A program made the position numbers and the translations under genes. Shown here in pieces: positions 43,554 to 54,868 of a DNA stretch of 64,000 bases (within the stretch, counting starts at the first letter, position 1; the number at the start of each line of letters is the position of its first letter). The notes beneath the pieces are model-generated. The model saw only the letters and a list, made by a program, of their open reading frames with translations, searched no databases and was not told the origin of the DNA. This DNA is from Strongyloides papillosus (Eukaryota; Nematoda; Chromadorea; Rhabditida; Strongyloididae). The stretch is from NCBI GenBank assembly GCA_005656395.1, contig SRSI01000078.1:2294001-2358000 (forward strand). Reading direction: 5' to 3'.

Positions 43554-45081
43554 TTATAATATTTGTTGATGGAATGATTCATTTCTTGAGGGTGAATTAT
43601 TATTGTGACATGGTGAAACATTTTGCAGCCGATTATTTACTAAGGTTTTTTTAGGCGATAAACTCTCATCATTCTTCACTATTTTTGGTAATAAATGTAG
43701 TGTTTTTAATGATTGATTGTGTACTTGAAGTGTTGTTCTAGGTAAAGAAGTACTACGTTTATTTGAAGGCATTGTGGGTACACGAGAAATTCTACTATGT
43801 GGTGATTGAATTTTCATTTGTGACGATGGTGAATCGGTGTGATCATTTAAATGAAGTTTATTTATTCCCGTACTAACTATCGCCATATTTGAAACATTGT
43901 TAATCGGTGAAGAAATTTTTTTGATAGTTTGAATTCCACGTACAGGTGGTCTGCTTGGTAATGTTGGAACTGTACGTGGATAACGTCGTTCCGAGGTAAA
44001 TGTTAAACGTGATGATGGAAGAGGATTTGGTAATTTAGAATTAAACACTGGTATACTTGATTCCTTTGAGGTAGATGGGAATGTACTTGAATTTGGAATA
44101 CGAATACCATTGGCATTTTCAACATTTTTTAGCATCAATTTTAATTGATTATTGGAAACGTTCCCATTTGTGATAACATACTATCGTTTTTTGTTTTTGC
44201 TAAAATATTTTTTCTTATTAAATTTAAATCATCCTCCTGATTTTTTATAATCATTTCCATAACTGAATTTTTTTCTTTCATTTCTTCTAAATTTTTTAGT
44301 AATCTCGACTTTTCTTCCCTTAAATTTTTAATTTCTTTTTTCGATTCTGTTATTATTGCCTCATCAATAGGTAGCGAGGACGCCAACTTAGTTTCCAATG
44401 ATTTACATTTTAATTCCAGTTCATGATTTGACAATATTATTTTTTTTCTTTCCTCCATTAAAAAAAGTATCATTGCTTTTGTTCGTTCTTTCTCGCTCTC
44501 CATAAGTCTATCTTTTCTTTCTAATTTATATTTTAAATCATTAACCTGTAAAGTCATTGACATCAAACTACTATGTAATTCATTTTTTTCTTTTTCTAAT
44601 GTATATCTTATATCTTCATTATACTTCAGCAAATTATCTTTCTCTTTTTGTTGTAACTCTAAATTTTTAATAATTTCAGCTGACCTATTTTCTGCATTAG
44701 TGAGAGATTTTTTGCAATTATTATGATAATTTTTTTGTGATTTTACTAAATTTTCAATACCATTAAATTGTCTCTCGTAGAAAGCTTTAATATTATCCTC
44801 ATCGAATTTCTCTTCAACCATATCAGAGTCTCTTTTTAAGGCCTCCAAAGGATCATCTATTTTGGGCATCTTTCCATAACGAACGTTATGTAATATATTT
44901 TTTATTCTTTCATTCTATAAAAATAGCATATAGAATATTTTTTTATTGAAAATAAAAAGTATACCTTTATAACAGCTATATAACATTCTTTAGCTTCTAA
45001 CTCAGCCTCTAAATATGTTACCATTCGTAACAACTCTTCATTTGTAAAATGTTTTGCAACAAATTGTCCCTCGAGATCCAT
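43554..45081 (-). CDS. CTTNBP2/CTTNBP2NL-like coiled-coil protein
   Basis: Minus-strand exons 45081-44965 and 44914 to about 44160, plus a third to 43554, give about 467 residues. The N-terminal region matches the cortactin-binding protein 2 domain in order: FTNEELLRMVTYLEAELEAK, IAVIKNERIKNILHNVRYGK, DPLEALKRDSD. It then has a long coiled coil (to about residue 285) and a Ser/Pro-rich basic tail with PSRPPVRGIQ. Relatives bind cortactin and the STRIPAK complex. The frame breaks near 44,140. A donor at GTTTCC or GTTATC with acceptor ATTCAAG at 44,086 restores it, but both donors are weak, so a real frameshift or sequence error is also possible. Confidence 0.85.
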
Positions 45082-46108
45082 GAAAACATATATAGATATA
45101 TGTTAGATTTTTCTTATCTACAATAAAAAAAGATATAAATATTATAAATTCAATACATAAATATAATAATTAAAAAATTATATTGTTTAATAGAAGGATA
45201 AAATAAATCACCTTATATTTCATAAATTAAAGTAACATTTAAAATTAATGAAAAAAATTACGTATCATTAAGTTGTAGTTAAATAAATTTATCATTTTAA
45301 ATTATTTTAAAATGTAAATGTTTATAATAAAATACATTTATAAAGTTAGTATATTTAAAGTATGGGCTAGTTTCCAATGCAAAATGCTTGCCAAAATTTA
45401 GTAGTCCTATGACGAAAGGTGCCTTAAATTTGACCTGGCGTAGAAGTTTAATAATAAGAAAAGTTTTATTACTTTATTTTAATTTATTATCAAAGGTATC
45501 TTTGTCAAAAATTTTCAAAAATAATATGTTCAAATGTGAGAAATACTTTCGTTTTTATGTAATACAAAGAAAGTATCATGTTGCTACTATGATTTTTTTT
45601 CAAAAATAAACTTAAAAAATGATATATTTCAATATAGTTTCAAAAAAATATTTTATACAAAAACAATTTCTACATATATAACAAATTTTTTTCAAGCATA
45701 CTTAATAGTATATCACAAATAAACACAGTTGATTTCTTTTAGTTAGCACTAAAGTTATTTGAATATTAATTTATTTTAACAAACTTTTAGTAATGATGAT
45801 TAACATCTACTTAGCCCGTTGATATATCATTTTAAAGTTATATATAATGGTAGGATTGTAGCGTAAAAGTCAATAATTTTCTAAATTTTTTGATGGTTAA
45901 AATGACGTTTTAATTGAAATTATAAAAAATGTATTTTATAATATAAATCGAGCTAAATAGTTGAAGTAATTTAGAAAATTCTGGTTTTAAAATGAAGTAT
46001 TATTGAAAAAAGTATATATCACGGGAATATATATATATATAAAAAATACAAATAATATGTTATCTAAAAATGGTTATTGTCGTGTAAATTGTATAATATT
46101 TAATATGT
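45082..46108. other. Intergenic with a retroelement scrap
   Basis: AT-rich spacer between two minus-strand genes. It includes the Ty3/gypsy-like fragment listed separately and an (AT)n run near 46,029-46,040. Nothing else is recognised. Confidence 0.5.
45355..45485 (-). pseudogene. Ty3/gypsy-like reverse transcriptase/RNase H fragment
   Basis: On the minus strand a short open stretch reads LLRQVKFKAPFVIGLLNFGK followed by HFALETSPY. It matches the junction pattern LK..L..APVLA.PDF.KPF.LETDAS of gypsy polymerases, with the catalytic Asp-Ala-Ser changed to SPY. No other part of an element is seen. It is a short dead remnant, and the call depends on one motif. Confidence 0.4.
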
Positions 46109-48087
46109 CTAAGTTTTGCTTAACTCTTTCACAGGAGTAAATGGAGCATAACCAAAAGGATCTGTTTCAATCATATGTCTTTCGTACGGTTCCAATTCAA
46201 ATCCTATTGTTGAAGATTTAGTAGTAGTTTTTTGCGAATTATTTCTAAGTTTATCAAATTGTTTTACAAAATCTTGATCGTTCATCTCTTTAACTTCAAA
46301 TTCATTGTTATTTTTTATGAAGGGTGCAGATGCAAATGGATCGACAATGTTAATTGTTGTTGTTCCCTCACCTCCACAATTTGACTTTTCACTTACTGAT
46401 GAATTTGAACCAATAGAAGATGTCATTACTGATTTTATACTACAATATGGCCTAAAAATATATAAAGATAATTTTTTTAAACAGTGTAAGCTTACTTAAA
46501 TGCACTTGCTCTTAATAAACTATCAGAATTAGGTGTTTTTATTTGTGGAAGAGAAGTGATAGTATTTTTTGCTGATAATGACTCTTGATATGAATCAAAA
46601 TCTGCAAAATCCTCATCAGCATTTGGTGTACATTTTGATTCGTTGGGAGGACAATCTTTAGTTAGTGATGGATTGCTAAGTTGTATCTTTTGATTCATAG
46701 CACTAGGTCTTGGCCTAAGTCTTGGATTTATCGTTGTACAACCGGTAGATAAAATGTTGGTTAGTTTACGACTACTATTAGTATCAATAATACAATCAGG
46801 TGTTTTTTCACTAACAATTATATTTTTATCCACCTTTATATTATCTGGTATTTCTGATACTTTATTACTATAATTCTCTAATGGTATATTAAAACGTTTT
46901 CTATAATTTGAAATAACAACTTCTAATGGTAATTTTGGTGAATTTAAATGGTTTTTAAATGTTCCACTACTAATACCAGAGATTTCTAAGATTAATGATG
47001 TAACTTGATAAATATTCGGTCGTAAATCACATTTAGTTGTTAGACATGCAGATATTAATGCTTTTAATGGCTCTGGAATTTGTTGATTTTCTGGAAAAGT
47101 AAAATGTCCATTTTGTATTGCTAAACTACTTTCACCGAAAGGTAATTGAAAATAACATAATTTATATAATAAAACGCCTAAAGCCCATATATCAGATGAT
47201 ACACCAATTGTATTCTCTTCATATAAATCAACCATTTCTGGAGCACGATAACTTAATGTTGTACATTTATCAATCTCCTCAATAACACAATTAAGACCTT
47301 GTATTTTTGGAGATAATAATTCTCTTGTACAACTACCAAAATCACATAATACATATATAGGTCTTTGTTGACTTGCATTACTTGTATCAATTAATATATT
47401 TTCAATCTAAAAAGCAAACAAATAAATGAACGAAATGTTATGTGTTAAAAAGTACCTTTAAATCACGATGGATAATTGGTGGATTGGATGTGTGTAGAGC
47501 ATAAACAGCCCTACAAACATCTTCAAAAATGTTGAAAATTTCCGTTAATCTAAGTGTTTGATTATTTTTTAATCTATCATTCATTAATTGAAAGACAGAA
47601 GAACTATAATATGATGTTAATAACATATATTCAGAGATACCAGCTTTGTTTTGAGTGATTAAATGTGTTTCATATTTGGCAATATTTTTGTGACCAACAA
47701 AATGTTTTAATATATTAGCTTCCCGTTTACAAGATTCAAGTCGTGAATTGTCATCACGAATCAACTGACGTTTTAGTGCATAGTATTTATGATTTTTATC
47801 ATAAACTAAAAAAACAATAGCAAAACCACCTAAAATAACAAATATAGATATATTTATAAATTATACTAATTTTTATCCTTACCTTCTGCAATTTTTTTGT
47901 CAATTGTTAAACTTATTTTATTTAATTTAATAGTTGTTTTTTTTCCAGACGATGTACTTTTTTTAATATCAGCATTAAAAACTAATCCACTCTTAAAAGA
48001 ACTAGATTTTTCTTTTTTTTCATTTGATAAAGGTTGTGGTTTCAATGAGCTTCCAGAGCTACCGCCAAAGAGGTTTCCCAATGGCAT
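46109..48087 (-). CDS. sel-5: AAK1/NAK-family kinase, SEL-5 type
   Basis: Four minus-strand exons (48087-47883, 47829-47456, 47406-46498, 46453-46109) encode 610 residues. NAK kinases phosphorylate the mu2 subunit of the AP-2 clathrin adaptor and regulate endocytosis; C. elegans SEL-5 belongs here. The glycine loop (IAEGGFAIVFLVYD) crosses intron 1 and the lysine is in YALKRQ. Then come PPIIHRDLKIENIL across intron 2, CDFGSC, and the NAK-type TTLSYRAPEMVDLY. The glycine loop is immediately preceded by the basic stretch typical of the family. The tail has two DPF motifs (DPFASAPF and DPFGYAPF), known AP-2 alpha-ear binding signals. The protein is shorter than mammalian AAK1 because the Gln/Pro-rich middle is small. 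Confidence 0.93.
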
Positions 48088-49325
48088 ATCTACAAAATAA
48101 ATAAAAGATTATCAAATATTTATTAAATAATTATTCTAAAATAATATCTAATATGGATTATATATGAAGAAATTTAATGCAATAAAATGCATTCTATCGA
48201 TTGAAACTTTTACAATATTACTTATCATAATTTGCGATAAACAAAAGTAACTTTAAGTAAAAGTAATTTTTAATGTGATTATATGTAAAATTAATAAAGT
48301 AAATGATAATAGATAAACAATTAACAATAAGTTATTTATCATAAAAAAGATTACTATACTATTATGCTCTTATTGAGAACTATACTAAACTTATTATTGG
48401 AACAAAGTATTCTAACGTTAAGTATTATAAAAGAGGTTACATCTAATAAAATATTTTAAAATGCTATGTTTGTGAACGTTAAATTTAAAAATATTACATA
48501 TGTTTTGGACAGGAATTATTTTAAATAGGATGAAAAACTTTAACATAAGATTGTAAATTAAAAAAAAGTTAAAACTAAAATAATAATAAAATTAATTTTT
48601 CCTCTAAAATTATAATAAGAATTAATAAAATATTATAAAAGTTGTTCTTTTACGTGACATTTTAAAAATACCATAAATAAAAATATTGAAATTGACTAAC
48701 AATTCACTATTGTAATTAATAAGAAAACATTAAAAAAAACCACATACTCATGAAAATTTATGGTATCATGGATAATAGATAAAGTTCAATTTTTTTTGCT
48801 ATACTCCAATGACACGTCACATTATAACAATGATTAACAGTAGATATATTTCATCTAAATAATTTTGTTTATTTAAGTGGTCTTGGTAAAATAAATCAAA
48901 ATGAAATTTAAGATGGTAAATATTAAAGTGCTTTATGTATCTTTTCCAATGAATTTTATTACTTTAGGTCTTATTAAAATCAATTAATAAAATAAGAGTA
49001 ATATTAGTGTAGAAGAGTAGACTAAAAAATAGAATATATATTCTAATATTTAATATCCTCTTACTTTATGTGAAAGAGATGATAAATAACATATCATAAT
49101 TTAATTATCATAAAAATTAATCTTTTTTATTTTGGTAAATAAAGGAAGATGACATGAAAGTGAATTAATGATATTTTATTTTCGCTTAAATATATACTAA
49201 AATAAATATATAATGGTATTATACTAAATTTCATTTTTTTTCCAATTTTTGCCACATAACTTAATATTTAATTGACTTCCTCAAACAATTTTAAAATATT
49301 GAAATAATATTTAATTAAATTTCTT
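48088..49325. other. Intergenic, nothing recognised
   Basis: AT-rich spacer upstream of the kinase gene. No coding or RNA signal is visible. Confidence 0.6.
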
Positions 49326-50077
49326 TTATTTAAAAGTAGGCGGAATTGGTAAAGCTATTATAAAAGGTCTATGATACTCCTCTATTTTTTGAGCTACTTT
49401 GTTAGAAATTGATGGTTTTGGTGTTGTAGTTGTTTGTTTATGGTAAGATTTTAATTGCTCATATCGATTTTTTGTCATTATACCATGCCTATTTAAAGAC
49501 CTGCTTTTATAATGATACCAAGGACGTTTTGGAGCCCTAGTTACAATTTCTGCAAACGGATCATCAGTATCATTTGTAGTTGTCGTTTCACTTGAAAAAG
49601 TATTATCTTCTTTTAACTCTTCTTCTCCTTTTGTTGACTGATACTTTTTTCTGTTTTCCAATATATCTATATAAATAAGAAGAAAATTTAATAAAATGGT
49701 AAATAAGAGAAGGAAAACAAACCTCTTTTCGCTTTTAAATTTTTTTTCCTAATCATTCTAAAAGGATTTTTTACAACCTCTTCATCATTATTTTCATTTG
49801 TATTGGAATTTGAAAAAGCTTCATTTAGATCATTTTTGTGATCATTAATTGTCTCTTCAGGAAATCGTGTTTTAGAGAGAGCCTCTAATTCTTCAATTGT
49901 TGTACCTCCATACTCTAAGTTAGATAACGCTAACATATTTAGGTAAAAAGCATCAATCGCTCCTAGTTTTTTCATATCAAAATAACCATGTGGAAATAGA
50001 ACACCTTGTGAAAAGGCTTTTTCAACAAAAAATGTTATTAAAAAAAAATTTAGAGAACAATAATTAATCTGCATCAT
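49326..50077 (-). CDS. Unrecognised secreted protein, possible peptide precursor
   Basis: Two minus-strand exons (50077-49723 and 49666-49326) encode 231 residues. A signal peptide is followed by SQGVLFPHGYFDMKKLGAID. Later there are several basic cleavage-like sites (MIRKKNLKAKR, APKRPWYHYKSRSLNRHG), an acidic Asn/Asp/Glu spacer and a Thr-rich spacer. There are no cysteines in the mature region and no known domain. The layout, with short conserved-looking islands between acidic spacers and dibasic sites, recalls neuropeptide-like precursors, but I see no repeated peptide and no clear amidation signal. The donor is GTTTGT, which is weak but keeps the frame. Confidence 0.6.
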
Positions 50078-50675
50078 GTAAATTAATTATAATGTATTTT
50101 AACTAAATTTTAATAGTTATTTACATATTTTTAATATATTATAAAGTTAATTCCGGATATATTTTAAAACAGGTTTATCTTTATACAACGTACTTCCATG
50201 ATGTAATTTAGCCCTATCAGTATACTTATAAAATTTCAAGACGGCTTTTGTTCTTTTAAGACCTTTTTTAGAATTTTGTTTATTCTTTTGGAAATTCTAC
50301 TTTTAGTTTGTTGTTAAATTTTATTAGATTTCCTCCAACTTTTTAAAATAATTTTTTTGATAAAAATAAGACATCTTATTCTTTAAATTTACATTCATTT
50401 GTTTAAAAAATATTGCATAGTTATAAGAAAAAAAACAATTCTAATAATATTATGAGATCTATAGTGTCTTCTATTTTTTTCAATGACACGTCTTTCCTTT
50501 TATCGATTTCGTGTCAAGATACATTCGGAGTCTTGTGATTTTTACTATGTCAAACAGCTGATTTTCTTATGCTTATAACAAAGTCTCTTTTGTTAAAATC
50601 GCATTTAATAAATTTTCTTTTGATTTTAAAAAAAAGATATATTTTTGAAAACAAAGACGGCAAAAATTTAATAGT
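50078..50675. other. Divergent intergenic region
   Basis: Separates the minus-strand secreted protein from ATG101. AT-rich with T runs. No element is recognised. Confidence 0.5.
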
Positions 50676-51970
50676 ATGAATTCAAGAGAAGAATATATTA
50701 ATCTGGTTAGTAAAACTGACTCTAAAATATCACTCTCTCTCACTTTTCATTATAGACTGTTGATATTGGGCAACTAAAAGAAGCCATATTGTCTATTTTT
50801 CACACAATTCTTCTGCATAGAACACTTGGAAAGGTAAAATACATTATTTTATTTTTTTTTACTTTATTATTTCTAATTATTTTTTATCGAAAATAATGAA
50901 ATTATGATAATGGCGATTATGGTAGTTTAATAATTTTTTTTAGTGTAAATATGATGACGGAAATAAGTATACTTTAGGGACTCTTGGACTTGAAGAAGTA
51001 GATTGCTCATCTATTGAACTTACATATGTGAAGCTTAATTCACCAGAGTTAGACAATTTATTATATAAAGAAATAACACCTTTTATCGAAGATATTTATA
51101 AAAAAATAAGTAATTTAAGAGCAAATACCTTTCAAACAGGTAAGATCACATTCTATGAATGTTATAACAGAAGCTGTAAAGGAAAAATATAATGATAATC
51201 TAAATAAGCCTGTTACTGGTACATGTGTATTAGAATTTTATCAAAGAAAAAGTAAACCATCAGCTCCTGTAAACACAAAAACGGAAGGAACTGTTTGGGA
51301 AAGGTGGCTTTTGAATATAGAGGTGATAACTTGTTCAGGATCTGGTAAGTTAATACAAATATATTTAATATATTAGAATATTTCTTAAATAAACACCAGA
51401 AATTATACAAGCATTAAACTTTTGTTGGGTGTAATTTTTTAAAATAAAATTATAGACAAACTTGCGGAGATGAAGGTGTCAGTAGGAGAACTGATAAGCG
51501 AAAAAATCCTTTATATTTGTTCGAAAGCAAATCGATCAAATTATCTCCCTATCATACCAAAATTTCAAGAACTAAATAATGTTTTTGATGATTCATTTAA
51601 TGATTGTCAACCATATTTATTTCGTATTTTAGATGGTCCACCAACGACAATGTTACCAAAGTTGGGTAAGTGTAAATACATATTCTTAACTATTATTCAA
51701 AAGTTTAATACTATTAAAATAATAAAATAACAGATTAACAAACACATCAAGTAGCTTTATGGTGTGTTAAGAGATTTTATTATTTAAGTAACCATGGTTT
51801 TTGATAATATATATTTATACATTTTTTCATCGCTTTGTATTAATATACTTTTTTTTTCAGAAAGTATGAGAGCGAACATTGAATCATCTGCCAGATCATT
51901 TACAGCTCGCTCCACTGAATATGTTATGAATTTCCTTTTTGGCAGTAACAATTCAAACTCACCCAGTTGA
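50676..51970 (+). CDS. epg-9: Autophagy protein ATG101 (EPG-9)
   Basis: Six exons (50676-50705, 50756-50833, 50944-51139, 51171-51344, 51456-51665, 51861-51970) encode 265 residues. ATG101 is the HORMA-type partner of ATG13 in the ULK1/UNC-51 complex that starts autophagosome formation. Matching segments in order are AILSIFHTILLHRTLGK, YTLGTLGLEEVDCSSIELTY, LEFYQRKSK, VWERWLLNIEV, ISEKILYICSKANRSNYLP and QPYLFRI. The length is somewhat above the animal norm (about 218), from an insert after residue 100 and a longer C-terminus. The third intron must be only 31 bases for the frame to continue. Confidence 0.93.
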
Positions 51971-52484
51971 CACTTTTTTTGGTATTATAATATGTATAAA
52001 TAATGTGTCATCTAACTATATATACAAATAATTTTAATTCTTGTAGCCTTAGAATGTTAGTCACTAAGATAGTAAATTATCTTTTTAACGACCAAACTTT
52101 GTCAATAGTCATATGTTAAATTTAAAAAATTATTATGGAAATGAATATTAATATTTTACATATGGCAAAAAATCTTTTACTTTAATTAAAATTAATTTTT
52201 TATTTTATATTTTAAGATTCATCATATTACTGTTTTTTACCTTCAAAAGAAAATTCTTATTCTTGAAGGTAAAATCTTCTACATAATAAAATATGACTAG
52301 ATTGTAATAGATTGACTGGATTTTTGACAATATTTGTATTTTATATAAAAAATGTATTAAATATGTTCGTAAATATTATATTAAATCTTATTTGGATACC
52401 AGTTATAGATATAGTGATAATCGGTTTGCGTTTTTACCTTTAATCGATTACTTATCAAATTTTATTATTTTAAAATTTAAGATA
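51971..52484. other. Intergenic, nothing recognised
   Basis: AT-rich. It contains two copies of the word CCTTCAA/TTGAAGG near 52,241-52,269 that could form a small hairpin (TTTTACCTTCAA against TTGAAGGTAAAA), possibly a 3'-end or terminator-like structure. No gene is seen. Confidence 0.4.
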
Positions 52485-52853
52485 ATGGCTGCTATAAATA
52501 TTGGAAATTTAGAGACAGGAAATAATAGGAGAATTGAAGAAATTCGAAGTCAAGTTAATGATGTGACTGATGTTATGTCTCAAAATATACGTAAAATACT
52601 TGAACGTGAGGAACGTTTGGAAAATGCAGAAGCAAGAACTGCTAACTTAATAGAATCGGTAAGTAGAATATAAAATTTACAAAAATTAATGGATATTTTT
52701 TTGTAGTCGGATCAATTTAGGATTTCTGCTCGGACAGTTTCCCGTCAATATTGGTGGAAAAATGTTAAATGGACTATTATAATGTATATTGTTGGAATTT
52801 TAGTTATTGTAGCTATAATTCTTATCATACTCCATGCATGTAATGTCATATGA
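52485..52853 (+). CDS. R-SNARE (synaptobrevin/VAMP family)
   Basis: Two exons (52485-52658 and 52707-52853) encode 106 residues. VAMPs pair with Q-SNAREs to drive vesicle fusion. The SNARE motif begins RRIEEIRSQVNDVTDVMSQN and carries the zero-layer arginine of MSQNIRKILEREERLEN. A juxtamembrane WWKNVKW and a C-terminal membrane anchor (about 22 hydrophobic residues, ending HACNVI) complete the fold. The N-terminal segment is short, with no longin domain, which fits the VAMP2/4/8 class rather than VAMP7. Which C. elegans vesicle SNARE it corresponds to is not clear. Confidence 0.93.
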
Positions 52854-53596
52854 TCTTTTGCAGTATCCCAAAATAGCAAATTTTTTTGTGTTCTGTGTAA
52901 TGGAAATAAAACTTAACTGATATACAAATTAATTACATTAAAAATTGTTAGAAAAAATTTTTGTTATTAAACAATGACAACATTTTACTTTATTATATAA
53001 ACTCTTAATAGTAAAAATAGATGTTTCTTTTTTGTGTTACTATCGAAAAAAACCTATGCACTTTTGTAACATTTTTTTGAAGCAGTAAAAGATTTTAGTG
53101 GTTTCTTGAAAAATATTTGACTTTGACAATTAGATTTAAAATCAAGATCATATTTCAAAACATTAATCATAAATCTCAACAAAAGTTTTAGTTTACATTT
53201 CAACAATAATGATTAAAACTTAGTTTTTATAAAATGATATAATAAGTATAAGAATAAAAGAAAATCCTGTTGAAAGTGGTGTTGTTAAATAAATTTATCA
53301 TTATAAAAAGCTGCTTCACAGGGTGTATATATTTTTATATTAATTGAACTAATTTTAATGGTAGTTCTACACTGTAAACAAAGCTCTTACAGCGGTTGGA
53401 AAGGAGTAGAGTCTAACAAAATAGGTACTTGCTCACGAGTTATTTATGATGAAAACCTAATGTACATTGTGATATAATAACTAAACTGCTTTTTCAAGAA
53501 TAACAAAAGCTTACTTAGTTTGATGAATGGGAACTAGATAGCCTGTTATGAAAGAATAAAAATAAGAGTTTCGAGTAAAATTTGATTAGATGCAGA
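52854..53596. other. Intergenic, promoter side of the Cys-loop receptor gene
   Basis: Mostly AT-rich. The stretch 53,365-53,450 is less AT-rich (includes AGCGGTTGGAAAGGAGTAG) and may be 5' UTR or regulatory. No coding signal is seen. Confidence 0.4.
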
Positions 53597-54868
53597 ATGT
53601 CCATTCTACAAACATTCTCCTCTATTTTTATTATTTTATCTTTAATAGGAACAGTTGTTTCTCAATATGACTATGATTGTAGATGGAGAAAAAATGTAAC
53701 CGATGTTTCTGAAATAGCACATCATAAATATCAAATCCTGGAAGACTGTATTTATTATAAATTAAGCTCTGATGCTAATAAAGTCCAAGGACGCGGTAAT
53801 TCAATAATGACATTACCGCCCACAATACAAGCTGGTGAAACTCTTGAATTAGATATTTTAGGTGTTGGATTTAGACAAATATGGATGAATGAGTTGTGGA
53901 AAACAATGTCAATAAGTGGCTATATAACATTTTCATGGAAGGATCGTCGTTTTAAATGGGATAAAGATGATTTTGTAACAGATGAAATAAGTATTAAAAG
54001 TTCCTCAAGAATATGGATTCCTGATATAACAACTGATAAATCTGTGTTTTCTGCTCAAAATTCAGATTTTACCTTTTTTAAAGATATTAAAGCAAGAAAT
54101 ACGGGAAATATTACAACGAGAATGGAATATAAAGTTGAGGCAGATTGTACTACAGATTATTCTGATTTTCCAGATGATAAAAAACAATGTTGTTTCAATT
54201 TCCGATCAACTGTATATCCAACATATATTAAATATTATTTATACAATGAACATATTGATCTTAGTGAATTAAAAAGTAATTGGCATGTTGCACAAAGTCA
54301 TGTTCATATTAGCAATGAAGATAAAGATCCTAAAAAACAATACGTTAATATTTGTATGAACGTTAAAAGAAGAGCTCCAATATTAAGAGTAGAATTAGTT
54401 CTTCCAATGGTTATCTCTGGTTTAATAACAATATTAGCACCATTTTTCGGCAAACTTGAAATTCAATTATATGTTAAATTATTTGCATTACTTCTTCACT
54501 TGTTATCTTTTCAATTCCTCTCTGAGAAAACACCACAACTAGGATTTGGAGAGACTGTCCCAAATCTTTACGTGTTTTATGTTTTTACATTTGCAATAAC
54601 ATTCGTCAGTATTTTTCTAACACTTATTTCTGCTGCTTTAAATCGTGTTCCACGTCATCTCCCCCCACCACATGGATTATCACTATGGGCAAATCTATGT
54701 AATTCTATGTTCTTTTGTTCCGGTGAATCTGTTTCATCAAATGATACAGAAAAAGGAACTAAGGAATATTCTGACAATTGGCGTCAAATATATGTAGCAC
54801 TAAATAATTGTTTTTCAATCATTGTCTTAATTGTCTATATTGTTGGAATAGTTATCCTAAGTTTTTAA
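53597..54868 (+). CDS. Divergent Cys-loop ligand-gated ion channel subunit
   Basis: Intronless gene of 423 residues. A signal peptide ends near VVSQYDYDC. The ligand-binding domain has typical beta strands (ISGYITFSWKDRRFKWD, RIWIPDITTD) and a true Cys loop with 13 residues between cysteines (CTTDYSDFPDDKKQC). Four membrane segments follow. The pore helix region reads APFFGKLEIQLYVKLFALLL then FLSEKTPQLGFGE, unlike classical nicotinic or GABA channels. The vicinal Cys pair of acetylcholine-binding alpha subunits is not evident. Similar atypical pores occur in nematode LGC orphan receptors. It therefore belongs to the pentameric channel superfamily, but the ligand and ion preference cannot be predicted. 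The first in-frame ATG was chosen; upstream in-frame codons lack ATG. Confidence 0.88.
   Translation: MSILQTFSSIFIILSLIGTVVSQYDYDCRWRKNVTDVSEIAHHKYQILEDCIYYKLSSDANKVQGRGNSIMTLPPTIQAGETLELDILGVGFRQIWMNELWKTMSISGYITFSWKDRRFKWDKDDFVTDEISIKSSSRIWIPDITTDKSVFSAQNSDFTFFKDIKARNTGNITTRMEYKVEADCTTDYSDFPDDKKQCCFNFRSTVYPTYIKYYLYNEHIDLSELKSNWHVAQSHVHISNEDKDPKKQYVNICMNVKRRAPILRVELVLPMVISGLITILAPFFGKLEIQLYVKLFALLLHLLSFQFLSEKTPQLGFGETVPNLYVFYVFTFAITFVSIFLTLISAALNRVPRHLPPPHGLSLWANLCNSMFFCSGESVSSNDTEKGTKEYSDNWRQIYVALNNCFSIIVLIVYIVGIVILSF

Noticed and set aside
45388..45609. Plus-strand frame of 73 codons
   Set aside because: It is antisense to the gypsy-like fragment. The amino-acid make-up is AT-driven and there is no gene context.
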